Shown: piece after piece, positions 44,535 through 53,207 of the stretch | Layout of the letters: each line of letters opens with the position of its first letter | How positions within the stretch are numbered: the stretch's first letter is position 1 | NCBI RefSeq assembly: GCF_029910095.1 | Contig: NZ_CP094526.1 | Span: 7,006,001 to 7,070,000 of the forward strand | Reading direction: 5' to 3' | Length of the DNA stretch: 64,000 bases | Source: Bradyrhizobium sp. ISRA464 | Lineage (GTDB): Bacteria; Pseudomonadota; Alphaproteobacteria; Rhizobiales; Xanthobacteraceae | Translations under genes and position numbers: made by a program | The notes under the pieces: generated by a model | What the model was told of the DNA's origin: nothing | Seen by the model: only the letters and a program-made list of their open reading frames with translations | Database searches by the model: none

Positions 44535-47243
44535 TCAGGCCGCTTTCCGGATCTCGGCGGTCTGCTCCTTCAGCGCCGCGATCAGCCCGGGACGGTCGAA
44601 CTTGGCGACGTAATCGTGGAAGCCGGCCTGCCGGCCGCGCTCGATCGCCGCCGGCGACACCATCGCCGACAGCGCGATGATCGGCAGCCCGGTCAGATTG
44701 TGGTCAGAGCGGATGCTCTCGGCGAACTCGAAGCCGTTCATCTCGGGCATCTCGATGTCGGTCAGCACGACGTCGAAGGCCTGCCCCGAGCGCAGCGCGG
44801 CGAGCCCCTCCTGCGCATTTGGCGCGGTCCGCACCTTGTAGCCGGCGGCCTTCAGGACCGGCGCCAGCATGTTGCGGAAGAACGCGGAGTCGTCGACCAG
44901 CAGCACCGACTGCGCGCTGGCCGACGGCCGCATCTCCTTGCGCGAGAACCAGTCGGCAAACGCCATCGGCAGGAAGTGGCCGACGTCGATCACCTCGGTG
45001 GCCTGGCCCTTGATCACCGCCGAGCCCAAAATGCCGTCCTGCGCGCCCGCGACCTCGATGTTGAGCCGCTCCTCGACGATGTCGATGATCTCGTCGACCA
45101 CGAGCCCCATCGAGCGGCCGTCGTCGGCGAACACCAGGATCGGCTGCGCGCCCTGCGTCTGCACCTGGACGCCTTTCATCTGCACCAGCGGCATCAGCTG
45201 CTCGCGGTACTGCACCATGTGGCGGCCGTTACTGAGCTCGATCTTGTCGGTGGCGATCTCCTCGAGCCGGGTGACGAGGCCGAGCGGCACCGCCTTGGGC
45301 TGGCTGGTGCCGGCGCGGAACACCAAGAGCGAGGTCAGCTGCTCGCCGCTTAAGGCATGCGAAGCGGCACTGTCGTCGGCCACGGCATGGGCCGCCGAGC
45401 CGGAGGCGCCGAGCGCTTTGGCAATGCCGTTGGGGTCGATGATCATGATCACCGCGCCATCGCCCAAAATGGTGTTGCCGGAGAACATGTCGATGTGGCG
45501 CAGCTTGGTCGACATCGGCTTGACCACGATCTCCTCGGTGTGGAACACGCCGTCGACCACGATGCCGAAGGTCTGGCTGCCGACCTGGGTCACCACGATG
45601 AAGCCGTGCTCGGCCTCGGTGGTCGCGCCGTCGTCGATGTTGAGCAGCTTCTTGAGATGGATCAGCGGCAGCAGCTTGTTGCGCAGCCGCAAGACCGCGG
45701 TGTCCTTGATGCGCTCGATGCGGTGCTCGGAGTTGGCGCGGGCCCGCACCAGCTCGACCACCGAGAGCTGCGGGATCGCGAAGCGGTCGCCGCCGGCCTC
45801 CACGATCAAAGCGGAGACGATCGCCAAAGTCAGCGGGATCTTGATGGTGACGGAGGCGCCCTCGCCGGCCACGCTCTTGATGTCGATGGTGCCGCCGATC
45901 TGGTCGATATTGGTGCGCACCACGTCCATGCCGACGCCGCGGCCGGACACCGAGGTGACCTGCGCGGCGGTGGAGAAGCCCGGCGCGAAGATGAACTTGT
46001 GGATCTGCGCTTCCGTCATCTTCTCGAGTTCGGCCTCGGTGACGAGGCCGTTCGAGAGCGCCTTGGCCTTGATCCGCTCGGTGTGGAGGCCGCGCCCATT
46101 GTCGGCGATGCAGATGATGATGTGGCCGCCCTCGTGATAGGCAGAGAGGCGAATCGTGCCCTGCTCGCCCTTGCCGGCCGCTGCCCGCTCGGCCGGGGTC
46201 TCCAGGCCGTGGTCGGCGGAGTTGCGCACCATGTGCGTCAACGGGTCCTTGATCAGGTCGAGCACCTGGCGGTCGAGCTCGGTGTCGGCGCCGTGCATCT
46301 CGAGTTCGATCTGCTTGCCGAGTTCGCCGGAGAGGTCGCGGACGATGCGCGGCAGCTTCTGCCAGGCGTTGCCGATCGGCTGCATCCGCGTCTTCATGAC
46401 GCCCTCCTGCAGCTCGGCGGTGACGTTGGAGAGCCGCTGCAGCGGCACCTTGAACTCGGTGTCCTCGTTGCGGCGCGAGATCTCCAAGAGCTGGTTGCGG
46501 GTCAACACCAGCTCGGAGACCATGGTCATCAGGTGCTCGAGGGTGTCGACATTGACCCGGATCGACTGGTGGGCGATCTTGTCGCCGCCCTCGACCTCGG
46601 CCTCGGCGGCCGCGGTCCTGCGCGCCGGCTTCTTCGCGGCCTCGGCGGCTTCAACCGCAGGCGCCGCGGCGGGCCTGGCCACGGGCGCCGGCACCGCCAC
46701 CTCGGTTGCGGTCTCGCGGAAGGCGCGCTCGAGCTCGTCGAGCGAGACCTCGCCCGGACGCAGCGGCCGCTCCAGCGTCTGCGCCACCAGCGTGCCCGCG
46801 GTCACCGCCGGCTGCATCGGCGGCGCCTCGACCACCGGCACCGCCGCCTCATCTGCCATCGCCGCCATGCCGCGCTCGACCATGGCTTCCAGCTGATCGA
46901 TCAGGTCGCGGTCGGTGCCGGCGGGCTCGGCCTCGGTGGCCTCGAGCCCGGCCAAAATCTCCTTGATGCGGTCGATCGAGGACAGGATCAGCGTCACCGC
47001 CTCGGCGGTCACCGGCATGCCGTCGCGGAACTTGCCCATCAAGGTCTCGCCGGCATGCGCCAGCGCTTCCAGCCGCGGCAGCCCGAGGAAGCCGCAGGTC
47101 CCCTTGATCGTGTGCACCAGGCGGAAGATGTTATCCAGGATCTTGGCGTTGTTCGGATCCTGCTCGAACTGCACCAGCTGGTTGTCGACCGTGTCCAGGC
47201 TCTCGCTGCTCTCCGTCAGGAACTCGCGCAACAAATCGTCCAT
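44535..47243 (-). CDS. cheA: hybrid chemotaxis histidine kinase CheA with C-terminal receiver
   Basis: A 902-residue protein. Order: Hpt with phospho-His44 in RLVHTIKGTCGFLG; a long Ala/Pro-rich linker; dimer helices (VNVDTLEHLMTMVSELVLTRN); HATPase with HMVRNSADHGLE and GRGVGMDVVRTN; a CheW-like domain; a second CheW-like domain (about 620-760); and a receiver with Asp in VVLTDIEMPEMNGFEF. Standard CheA lacks the second CheW-like domain and receiver. The receiver may act as a phosphate sink or feedback site. First gene of the chemotaxis operon, with a CtrA-like box upstream. Confidence 0.96.
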   Translation of the reverse strand: MDDLLREFLTESSESLDTVDNQLVQFEQDPNNAKILDNIFRLVHTIKGTCGFLGLPRLEALAHAGETLMGKFRDGMPVTAEAVTLILSSIDRIKEILAGLEATEAEPAGTDRDLIDQLEAMVERGMAAMADEAAVPVVEAPPMQPAVTAGTLVAQTLERPLRPGEVSLDELERAFRETATEVAVPAPVARPAAAPAVEAAEAAKKPARRTAAAEAEVEGGDKIAHQSIRVNVDTLEHLMTMVSELVLTRNQLLEISRRNEDTEFKVPLQRLSNVTAELQEGVMKTRMQPIGNAWQKLPRIVRDLSGELGKQIELEMHGADTELDRQVLDLIKDPLTHMVRNSADHGLETPAERAAAGKGEQGTIRLSAYHEGGHIIICIADNGRGLHTERIKAKALSNGLVTEAELEKMTEAQIHKFIFAPGFSTAAQVTSVSGRGVGMDVVRTNIDQIGGTIDIKSVAGEGASVTIKIPLTLAIVSALIVEAGGDRFAIPQLSVVELVRARANSEHRIERIKDTAVLRLRNKLLPLIHLKKLLNIDDGATTEAEHGFIVVTQVGSQTFGIVVDGVFHTEEIVVKPMSTKLRHIDMFSGNTILGDGAVIMIIDPNGIAKALGASGSAAHAVADDSAASHALSGEQLTSLLVFRAGTSQPKAVPLGLVTRLEEIATDKIELSNGRHMVQYREQLMPLVQMKGVQVQTQGAQPILVFADDGRSMGLVVDEIIDIVEERLNIEVAGAQDGILGSAVIKGQATEVIDVGHFLPMAFADWFSRKEMRPSASAQSVLLVDDSAFFRNMLAPVLKAAGYKVRTAPNAQEGLAALRSGQAFDVVLTDIEMPEMNGFEFAESIRSDHNLTGLPIIALSAMVSPAAIERGRQAGFHDYVAKFDRPGLIAALKEQTAEIRKAA

Positions 47244-47371
47244 GAAAACCAGCCTTTAGAAACGCAGCGGCGCACGACAACGCCGCGCCTTACGGAACCG
47301 GGCCAGCTTCCCTGCAAAGCGTTTAAGTTTGGTTGAGTAATTGCAAAAGAACGGGATCAACAAAGACATAA

Positions 47372-47396
47372 GGCCGCGCGATCAAATCGCGCGGCC
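47372..47396 (-). terminator. hairpin between chpT and cheA, possible terminator
   Basis: GGCCGCGCGAT and ATCGCGCGGCC pair perfectly across CAA. It lies 40 bases after the chpT stop. The minus-strand sequence that follows is only weakly T-rich, so termination is uncertain. Confidence 0.5.
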
Positions 47397-47400
47397 GGTG

Positions 47401-47415
47401 GTAACCGTTGATTAA
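47401..47415 (-). promoter_or_regulatory. candidate CtrA box upstream of cheA
   Basis: On the minus strand it reads TTAA-N7-TTAC, seven of eight consensus positions, 158 bases before the cheA start. It lies between chpT and cheA. Confidence 0.4.
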
Positions 47416-47435
47416 CAGTGTGGCCGTGGCCGCGT

Positions 47436-48086
47436 TCAGGACGCGGCGACAATCACCTTGTCGCCGTCGAGCGTGAGCGTCACCTTGAGCCGGCAGGCTT
47501 CCGCAAGGAGCCGCGTGTAATGCGGCTGCACGGCATGCGCATCGACCGTATTCGCCGCCGTTCCGTTGAGGAGGTCGACGATGTTCTGCGGCACGCGGGC
47601 ATTGAGGCCGGCGGACGTGACGCGGAAGCTGATGGCCTCGCCCTCGCCGACCACCGGATCGACGGTGAGCGTGCCACCGCGCGGAATCGTCTGCTGCGCG
47701 ATCACGAGCATGTTCAACAACAGCTTAACCCGGTTCTTGGGTAGCAGCAGCCGCGGCAAATTCCAGTTCAGCGTGATCTTGCCGTCCTCGATATGCCCCT
47801 TCGCCATGTTCTGGGCATCACCGAGGTCGATCTGCGCGCCGGAGGAACCGGCTGCGCCGAACGCCAGCCGGCAGAACTGCAACCGGGCCGAGGCGGTTTT
47901 GGCGCTCTTGCGGATCAGATCAAGTGCGAAGTCGCGATCCTCGGGCTTGGGATTGTCATCGAGCACCTCAAGTCCATTGACGATCGCGCCAACCGGACTG
48001 ATGAGATCGTGACAGACCCGCGAGCACAACAGCGCGGCGAGTTCGAGTGCATCGGGAGCGGGACCGGGAGACGAAGTGCCAGACAT
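47436..48086 (-). CDS. chpT: histidine phosphotransferase ChpT
   Basis: A 216-residue phosphotransferase that relays phosphate from CckA to CtrA and CpdR in alphaproteobacteria. The dimerisation and phosphorylation helix is ALLCSRVCHDLISPVGAIVNG with phospho-His26. The C-terminal half is a degenerate ATPase-like fold (NRVKLLLNMLVIAQQTIPRGG, VVGEGEAISFRV) without nucleotide-binding loops, as expected for ChpT. It lies just upstream of cheA on the same strand. cckA is not in the window. Confidence 0.92.
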   Translation of the reverse strand: MSGTSSPGPAPDALELAALLCSRVCHDLISPVGAIVNGLEVLDDNPKPEDRDFALDLIRKSAKTASARLQFCRLAFGAAGSSGAQIDLGDAQNMAKGHIEDGKITLNWNLPRLLLPKNRVKLLLNMLVIAQQTIPRGGTLTVDPVVGEGEAISFRVTSAGLNARVPQNIVDLLNGTAANTVDAHAVQPHYTRLLAEACRLKVTLTLDGDKVIVAAS

Positions 48087-48227
48087 AGATTGTTCCTGGA
48101 AAGCCGCACGCCGCGGGAGGAGTGCGAATCACGCATGCCTGTTGGCTTGATACACTGCGAAGACGCATGCTGCCAGCTGGCGGCGGGACTGATAAGGGGG
48201 GAGACGAACAGGATATGAGATCCGCTC

Positions 48228-49055
48228 ATGAATGAGGCACAGCCCCCCGCCATTGGCTGCGAGACTGCCGCCACACTGCTGGAATCGCTGACCGAGCTGG
48301 TGATCCAGGCCGGCGAGGCGATTCTCGCGGTCAATCGTTCCACGATGACGGTTGCCGGCAAGGGTGACGGTTCGCCGGTGACGGAGGCGGATCTTGCCGC
48401 CGACCAGATCATCGTCGAGGGTCTGGGGCGGCTGGCCCCGCGGGTATCGCTGCTGTCGGAAGAGCGCGTTCATCTGGCGAGCCCGCCCTACAAGGACAGC
48501 TTTTTCCTGATCGATCCGCTCGACGGCACCAAGGAGTTCGTCGCCGGCCGCAACGAGTTCACGGTCAATGTGGCGCTGGTCACGCACGGCGCCCCGCTAC
48601 TTGGCATCGTCGGCGCACCTGCACTGGGATTGATCTGGCGCGGCATCGTCGGCAAGGGCGCGGAACGGCTGACGCTCCGCGATGGCAAGGTTTCGCACGC
48701 GGTGCCGATCAAGACCCGTCACTGTCCGCCCCTCGGCGCGCCATGGACCGTCGCGGTCAGCCGGTCGCATGGCGATGCGCGCACCGAAGCCTTCATCGAC
48801 GCGCGCGGCGGCGCCGTGCGCGCCGTGCTCGGCTCTGCAGTCAAATTCGGCCGTGTCGCCGAAGGAGAGGTTGATATCTATCCTCGCCTCTCGCCGACGT
48901 CGGAATGGGATGTCGCAGCCGGGGCTGCGGTCGTCGTCGCGGCCGGCGGCAAGGTGACCGATTCGCACGGACGACCGCTGCATTTCGGACTGGGCCGCAA
49001 GGACTTCCTGGTGCCGGAATTCATCGCCTGGGGCGACCCGGCCGCGGTGGCCTGA
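48228..49055 (+). CDS. cysQ: 3'(2'),5'-bisphosphate nucleotidase CysQ
   Basis: A 275-residue Mg-dependent phosphatase of the inositol monophosphatase superfamily. It removes the 3'-phosphate of PAP or PAPS from sulphate assimilation. The metal-site motifs are SPVTEADLAAD, LLSEER, FLIDPLDGTKEF and a C-terminal SEWDVAAGAAVVVAAGG. It is divergent from chpT and converges with the YHS gene. Confidence 0.93.
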   Translation: MNEAQPPAIGCETAATLLESLTELVIQAGEAILAVNRSTMTVAGKGDGSPVTEADLAADQIIVEGLGRLAPRVSLLSEERVHLASPPYKDSFFLIDPLDGTKEFVAGRNEFTVNVALVTHGAPLLGIVGAPALGLIWRGIVGKGAERLTLRDGKVSHAVPIKTRHCPPLGAPWTVAVSRSHGDARTEAFIDARGGAVRAVLGSAVKFGRVAEGEVDIYPRLSPTSEWDVAAGAAVVVAAGGKVTDSHGRPLHFGLGRKDFLVPEFIAWGDPAAVA

Positions 49056-49056
49056 T

Positions 49057-49563
49057 CTATTGCGCGAGATTCGCTTCCAACTCCGGCCAGCGCGCTTTGG
49101 CCTCCTTGAGGAAGCGCGCCGGATCGGCGGCAAAGGCGTCGCGGCTCTTTTCCCGATTGAAGAGATACAGCCTGTTCCCGGCCACCACCCAGAACCGCGG
49201 ATTGCCCGCGCAGGTCACCCCGCGCACCAGGTCGGTCGGATCGTAGCCGCCGAACTGCGGGCCGTAGATTTCGGGATGCGCCACGAAGGAGGCGCGGTTG
49301 CCTTCGTTGCGAAAGCGCCAGACCGCACCACCTTCGGCAGCCTCGAATTCGGGCCGGCCTAGGGACGCGGCGGCGTCGGTGAAATAGGCGACGGGATCGA
49401 ATCCCTCGATCGCGAGACCGGAATAGCGGTTCGTCACCACCCGCTCGGTAGTCGAGGCTTGGGCAGGCAAGTCGGGCCAAGTGGCCGCCAAAATGCCCGC
49501 CAACAGGCCGAAAATCGCCACTCCACGGCACCAACCATATCTTTCCTGCCGTTGTGCCGTCAT
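49057..49563 (-). CDS. YHS domain-containing exported protein
   Basis: A 168-residue protein starting at ATG 49563 (an ATG six codons upstream is possible). A signal peptide or membrane anchor occupies about residues 14-36 (GVAIFGLLAGILAATWPDLPAQA). The YHS-like part reads GLAIEGFDPVAYF, GAVWRFRNEGNRASFVAHPEIY and GPQFGGYDP. YHS domains are thought to bind metal; the canonical YHS triplet and Cys are replaced here (IEG, FDP). Function in the periplasm unknown. Confidence 0.85.
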   Translation of the reverse strand: MTAQRQERYGWCRGVAIFGLLAGILAATWPDLPAQASTTERVVTNRYSGLAIEGFDPVAYFTDAAASLGRPEFEAAEGGAVWRFRNEGNRASFVAHPEIYGPQFGGYDPTDLVRGVTCAGNPRFWVVAGNRLYLFNREKSRDAFAADPARFLKEAKARWPELEANLAQ

Positions 49564-49673
49564 AGTTGATACCGATAACATCCGAGTCGAGGGGACACTG
49601 GGCGCAACCTAGAGCCGTGCCTGTTGGCATAGGGTTAAGGGCGACGCCCGGATTTCGATAGCAGGGGTTCTTA

Positions 49674-50279
49674 ATGACTTTCGCATCACGCCTTGCCGCG
49701 GTCGCGTTCGCCGCGCTGATGTGCTGGACCGGACAAGCGTCCGCACAGCAGCCCCCGCCACCGCAATATCCGCCGCCGCAGCGCGAACCGACCCCGTATA
49801 CTTACGGGCCAGAGGAACTGGTCAACGCAGGGCACAAATTCTTCGGCAATGTTTCTCGCGGACTCGCCTCGATCATCGAGCGCGCGGTCAGCCAATGGGG
49901 GCTGCCCAACGGCTATGTGCTCGGCGAGGAAGGCTCAGGCGCCTTCGTGGCGGGGCTGCGCTACGGCGAAGGCACGCTCTACACCAAGAATGCCGGCGAC
50001 CTCAGGGTCTACTGGCAGGGGCCGTCGGTCGGTTTCGACTGGGGCGGCGACGGCGCGCGCACCATGACGCTGGTCTATAATCTGCCATCCACCAGCGCGA
50101 TCTATCAGCGCTTCGTCGGCATCGACGGTTCGGCCTACATTATCGGCGGCTTCGGCATGACCGCATTGACCGCCAACAACATCGTGCTGGTGCCTATCCG
50201 CTCGGGCATCGGCTTGCGGCTCGGCGCCAATGTCGGCTATCTCAAATACACCCCGCGCGCGACCTGGAACCCGTTCTAG
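49674..50279 (+). CDS. DUF1134 protein (EipA-like envelope protein)
   Basis: A 201-residue protein with signal peptide ending ASAQQPPP and then a Pro-rich spacer. The rest is one DUF1134 domain (YGPEELVNAGHKFFGNVSRGLASIIERAV, GLRYGEGTLYTKNAG, FDWGGDGARTMTLVYNL). The Brucella member EipA is a periplasmic protein needed for envelope integrity, and its gene is under CtrA control; no clear CtrA box was found here. It stands alone on this strand. Confidence 0.88.
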   Translation: MTFASRLAAVAFAALMCWTGQASAQQPPPPQYPPPQREPTPYTYGPEELVNAGHKFFGNVSRGLASIIERAVSQWGLPNGYVLGEEGSGAFVAGLRYGEGTLYTKNAGDLRVYWQGPSVGFDWGGDGARTMTLVYNLPSTSAIYQRFVGIDGSAYIIGGFGMTALTANNIVLVPIRSGIGLRLGANVGYLKYTPRATWNPF

Positions 50280-50414
50280 TCGCTGTCTGCACGGGTGGTC
50301 CGGCCGACCCTGGCCGCGAATCAGCGATTCACGTTAACGCCGCAATGGGCTGGCCTTTGGCCGGCCCACCATGGCATTGTGATTAACGAATTCTTTGTTG
50401 TGGAGTGACCCTTC

Positions 50415-51698
50415 ATGATCGAACCGATCATGTACGGCGCGATCGGTTTCCTGATTTCGATGCTGTGCGGCCTGATGATCGTGCCGCTGGTGCATAACCG
50501 CGCGGTCCGGCTGACGACGCGCCGCATGGAAGCCGCCACCCCGCTCTCGATGGCCGAGATCCAGGCCGACAAGGACCAGCTTCGCGCCGAATTCGCGATG
50601 TCGGCGCGCCGGCTTGAGATCAGCGTCGACCAGCTCAAGAGCAAGACCACGAGCCAGCTCGCCGAACTCGGCAAGAAGACCGATGCCATCAACCGCATGA
50701 AAATCGAGCTTGGCGAGAAGAACGCCGCGATCTTCGCGCTGGAGGCGCGCGAGAAGGCGATGAAGGAGCAGCTTCACGCCACCGAGCAGGAATTCACCGC
50801 CAAGACCGAGCGGTTGCGGACGGCCGAGCAGGCGCTGACCGACAAGCAGACCGAGCTTGGCAAGATCAAAGCCGCGCTCAGCGACCGCTCCATGACGGCG
50901 GACAGCCGTCAGGTCGAGTTGGTCACGGCGCGGACCCAGGTCGAGGAGCTGAGGGACCGCATCAGCGACGCCGAGAAGGAGTTCGCAGCAACCCAGGCCC
51001 GCCTCGCCCAGGAGCGCAGCCAGTCGGAGATCGTCACGCGCGACCTGGCGGAAGCGCGCGGCCGGGTCGAGAATCTGAGCCAGCGCGTCACCGAGCTTGA
51101 CCGGCAGCTCGTCGTCCAGGTCAGGGAAGCCGAAACGCTTGGCAACCGCATCAACGACCTCGAGACGCGGCTCGCCACCCAGGGCAAGCTGCTCGCCGAG
51201 CGCGAATACGAGAACAGCCAGCTCAAGCAGGCCAACGCCGCCGCCGAGCGCACCGTGCAGGAGCTGCGCGAGGAGATTGCCGCGACGAGCGGCGGCAAGT
51301 CATCGCTCCTCGAGAGGTTGCGCCAGGAGAAGGCCGCGGCCGAGGAGCAGCTGGGCATCGCGCGCGATGAGCGCGCTAGGCTGCAGCGCGACATCAACGC
51401 GATCCAGCACCAGGCCGAAAATTCCTGGGCAACCGAGCGCATGGAGAACGCGCTGCTGCGCGAGCGCATCAACGATATCGCCGCCGAAGTGGCGAAGCTT
51501 GCCATCCAGCTCGAGGGGCCGAATTCGGCGATCGAGGCCATGCTGGCGGCCGAACCGGCCGTGCCGGCCAAGACGGCCGCCAAACCCGCCAATGGGGCTG
51601 CCCCCGGCAGCGGCCTGCCCGAGGGCGGCGGTACGCTGGCCGAGCGCATCCGGGCGCTGCAGTCGCACGCCTCCCGTGCCCGCCAACAAGGGGCCTGA
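50415..51698 (+). CDS. membrane-anchored long coiled-coil protein
   Basis: A 427-residue protein. One N-terminal membrane helix (GAIGFLISMLCGLMIVPLV, residues about 8-27) is followed by a basic segment and then about 330 residues of heptad-rich coiled coil (for example KKTDAINRMKIELGEKNAAI). The C-terminus is Ala/Pro-rich, then ERIRALQSHASRARQQGA. The coil would be in the cytoplasm. No catalytic domain is seen. A structural or polarity role is possible but unproven. Confidence 0.8.
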   Translation: MIEPIMYGAIGFLISMLCGLMIVPLVHNRAVRLTTRRMEAATPLSMAEIQADKDQLRAEFAMSARRLEISVDQLKSKTTSQLAELGKKTDAINRMKIELGEKNAAIFALEAREKAMKEQLHATEQEFTAKTERLRTAEQALTDKQTELGKIKAALSDRSMTADSRQVELVTARTQVEELRDRISDAEKEFAATQARLAQERSQSEIVTRDLAEARGRVENLSQRVTELDRQLVVQVREAETLGNRINDLETRLATQGKLLAEREYENSQLKQANAAAERTVQELREEIAATSGGKSSLLERLRQEKAAAEEQLGIARDERARLQRDINAIQHQAENSWATERMENALLRERINDIAAEVAKLAIQLEGPNSAIEAMLAAEPAVPAKTAAKPANGAAPGSGLPEGGGTLAERIRALQSHASRARQQGA

Positions 51699-51714
51699 TC
51701 TCGAAGGTCTTGGC

Positions 51715-51744
51715 TTGACACCCCTACCCGGCACTTCGTAAATC
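51715..51744 (+). promoter_or_regulatory. sigma-70-type promoter before tRNA-Val
   Basis: TTGACA at 51715-51720 and TAAATC at 51739-51744 are 18 bases apart, 65 bases before the tRNA. Confidence 0.5.
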
Positions 51745-51808
51745 GCAGCCTCTGACGAAGCGCGTTTCGACCGGCCGCCGAACAGCGGCCTTTCGCACGT
51801 CACATCCC

Positions 51809-51883
51809 GGACGCATAGCTCAGCGGGAGAGCGTTCCCTTCACACGGGAGAGGTCCAAGGTTCGATCCCTTGTGCGTCCACCA
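51809..51883 (+). tRNA. tRNA-Val (anticodon CAC)
   Basis: The acceptor GGACGCA pairs with TGCGTCC. D arm GCTC/GAGC, anticodon loop TTCACAC (anticodon CAC), and T arm CAAGG-TTCGATC-CCTTG are all present. The CCA end is encoded. It reads GUG codons. Confidence 0.97.
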
Positions 51884-51959
51884 TCCCCCTACCGATAACC
51901 GAGGTGGGCGGAGACATGCCCACATCACCGATCTGACCGCCGGGCCTCCCGGCCTTCGA

Positions 51960-52313
51960 CTACTGCCGCGCAGGCTGCGGAGACGGCGCGGGCGTACGCC
52001 GGTTGAGTTCGCCGAGCAAATCGCGCACCGCCCCGTCGAATTCATCGGGCTGGCGACGGGGGTCGACCTGCTGCGCGCTGCGTGATGCCCGGCGGCGGCC
52101 CGAGAAAGCGTTGGCCGCAACCAGAAGCCCCTCGAGATTGATGAGGTCTTCTCGTCCCGCACCGATAAGCGGCGGCGTGTGCTGCTGCGGTTGGACCGCC
52201 GGAACGTCACCGCGCGCCGCCCGGCGGCGACGGCGAGACTTCATCTCGCGCAGGCCATATCCCGAACCGAAGCCGATGCCCATGGCGATAAGAATGATCA
52301 GAAGTCCAAGCAT
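51960..52313 (-). CDS. hypothetical single-pass membrane protein, 117 aa
   Basis: ATG 52313 begins MLGLLIILIAMGIGFGSGYGL, a membrane helix, followed at once by a strongly basic segment (KSRRRRRAARG) that keeps the rest in the cytoplasm. The C-terminal 80 residues are polar. No domain is recognised. It converges with the tRNA. Confidence 0.65.
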   Translation of the reverse strand: MLGLLIILIAMGIGFGSGYGLREMKSRRRRRAARGDVPAVQPQQHTPPLIGAGREDLINLEGLLVAANAFSGRRRASRSAQQVDPRRQPDEFDGAVRDLLGELNRRTPAPSPQPARQ

Positions 52314-52506
52314 TGTGTTGTCTCGCAACCACCCTGCCGCAGCGCAGTAAACGCGACAATGAGGCAGGGGCTTGACGATTACGGTTCCCTTTCATGGAGA
52401 ACGCTCGGTGCCGGCGGCACTCTGGGATCCACGGAATCCTACGGGCTTTTATTTGATGTCCTCCTCCGCTACCTTCCGCGGAACTCGCGGGGGCGTGGGC
52501 AATTCG

Positions 52507-52878
52507 ATGCGCAAGGGCAACGACTACATCTTGAAACTGCGCCCCTGGTCGCTGTCCACGTTCGCCGCCGCCCTGCTGGCCGTGGTGTTCGCCACCGCGA
52601 TGCAGGAGGTCTTCGCGACCTTCGGCCTGCAACTCTACTTCGCGACCTTCGTCCCCGCGATCCTGATCGCGGGTCTCCTGGGCGGCGCGCCCGCCGGGGC
52701 CTTTGCCACCATCATCACCGTTCCAATCGTGTGGTGGGTGTTCATCCCCCCCTGCTTCGAGTTCGCGTGGCCCACGGCCGCCGACTACGACAGCATCTCG
52801 ACCTTCCTGCTGTCGAGCGCGCTTCTGGTCTGCTTCTCGCAGCTCTATCGTGAAGCGCTCTTTATCTTGCGGAAGTGA
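52507..52878 (+). CDS. stand-alone DUF4118-like membrane protein, 123 aa
   Basis: A protein with four hydrophobic helices (STFAAALLAVVFATAMQEVF, ATFVPAILIAGLLGGAPAG, AFATIITVPIVWWVFIPP, ISTFLLSSALLVCFSQ). GGxxAG and the helix order resemble the DUF4118 membrane sensor found at the N-terminus of histidine kinases such as KdpD relatives. Here it ends after the fourth helix, with no kinase behind it. The start at 52507 is preceded by a G-rich stretch; an ATG at 52456 is an alternative. Confidence 0.68.
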   Translation: MRKGNDYILKLRPWSLSTFAAALLAVVFATAMQEVFATFGLQLYFATFVPAILIAGLLGGAPAGAFATIITVPIVWWVFIPPCFEFAWPTAADYDSISTFLLSSALLVCFSQLYREALFILRK

Positions 52879-53007
52879 AATTTTGCGGAAGTGAAATTCG
52901 ATCGCGCCATGCGCGCTGCCCGCTTGCGCCCGCCGACGGGCAGGAAGCGGATCGGCGCAGCCTCGCTGCGGCACGCCGGCTGCGGTGAACTGCCGATGTC
53001 GCCGCCC

Positions 53008-53148
53008 TCAGATCCCGAACATCCAGACGGCGATGATGGTGGCGAGCGTCGCTACGCCGCTGATGGTCCAGCCGACCGCGTAAAAGGCGTTCTCGGGGGC
53101 GGTATCGAGCACCGCGTCGGTCGTTTCCGTCACTGATCGCCAGCGCAT
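53008..53148 (-). CDS. small membrane protein, 46 aa
   Basis: GAGGAGAGG directly precedes ATG 53148, and an exact EcfG-type promoter lies 35 bases further upstream. The peptide has an acidic N-terminal half and one membrane helix (VGWTISGVATLATIIAVWMF). Both signals together support a real stress-induced small gene. Function unknown. Confidence 0.72.
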   Translation of the reverse strand: MRWRSVTETTDAVLDTAPENAFYAVGWTISGVATLATIIAVWMFGI

Positions 53149-53182
53149 GGCGCCTCTCCTCGGAACTCCTGCCCATCCGCAT

Positions 53183-53207
53183 AACGCGGAGCCAAGTTCC
53201 CGGTTCC
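53183..53207 (-). promoter_or_regulatory. EcfG-type (general stress) promoter
   Basis: On the minus strand GGAAC (53207-53203) is followed after 16 bases by CGTT (53186-53183), an exact consensus match, 35 bases before the 46-aa gene. Confidence 0.62.

Noticed and set aside
45357..47336. 659-codon plus-strand frame
   Set aside because: Antisense of cheA; no recognisable domain.
47333..47346. FixK-like site TTGA-N6-GCAA upstream of cheA
   Set aside because: It matches the loose consensus, but a few such sites are expected by chance in 64 kb and no oxygen-related gene is nearby.
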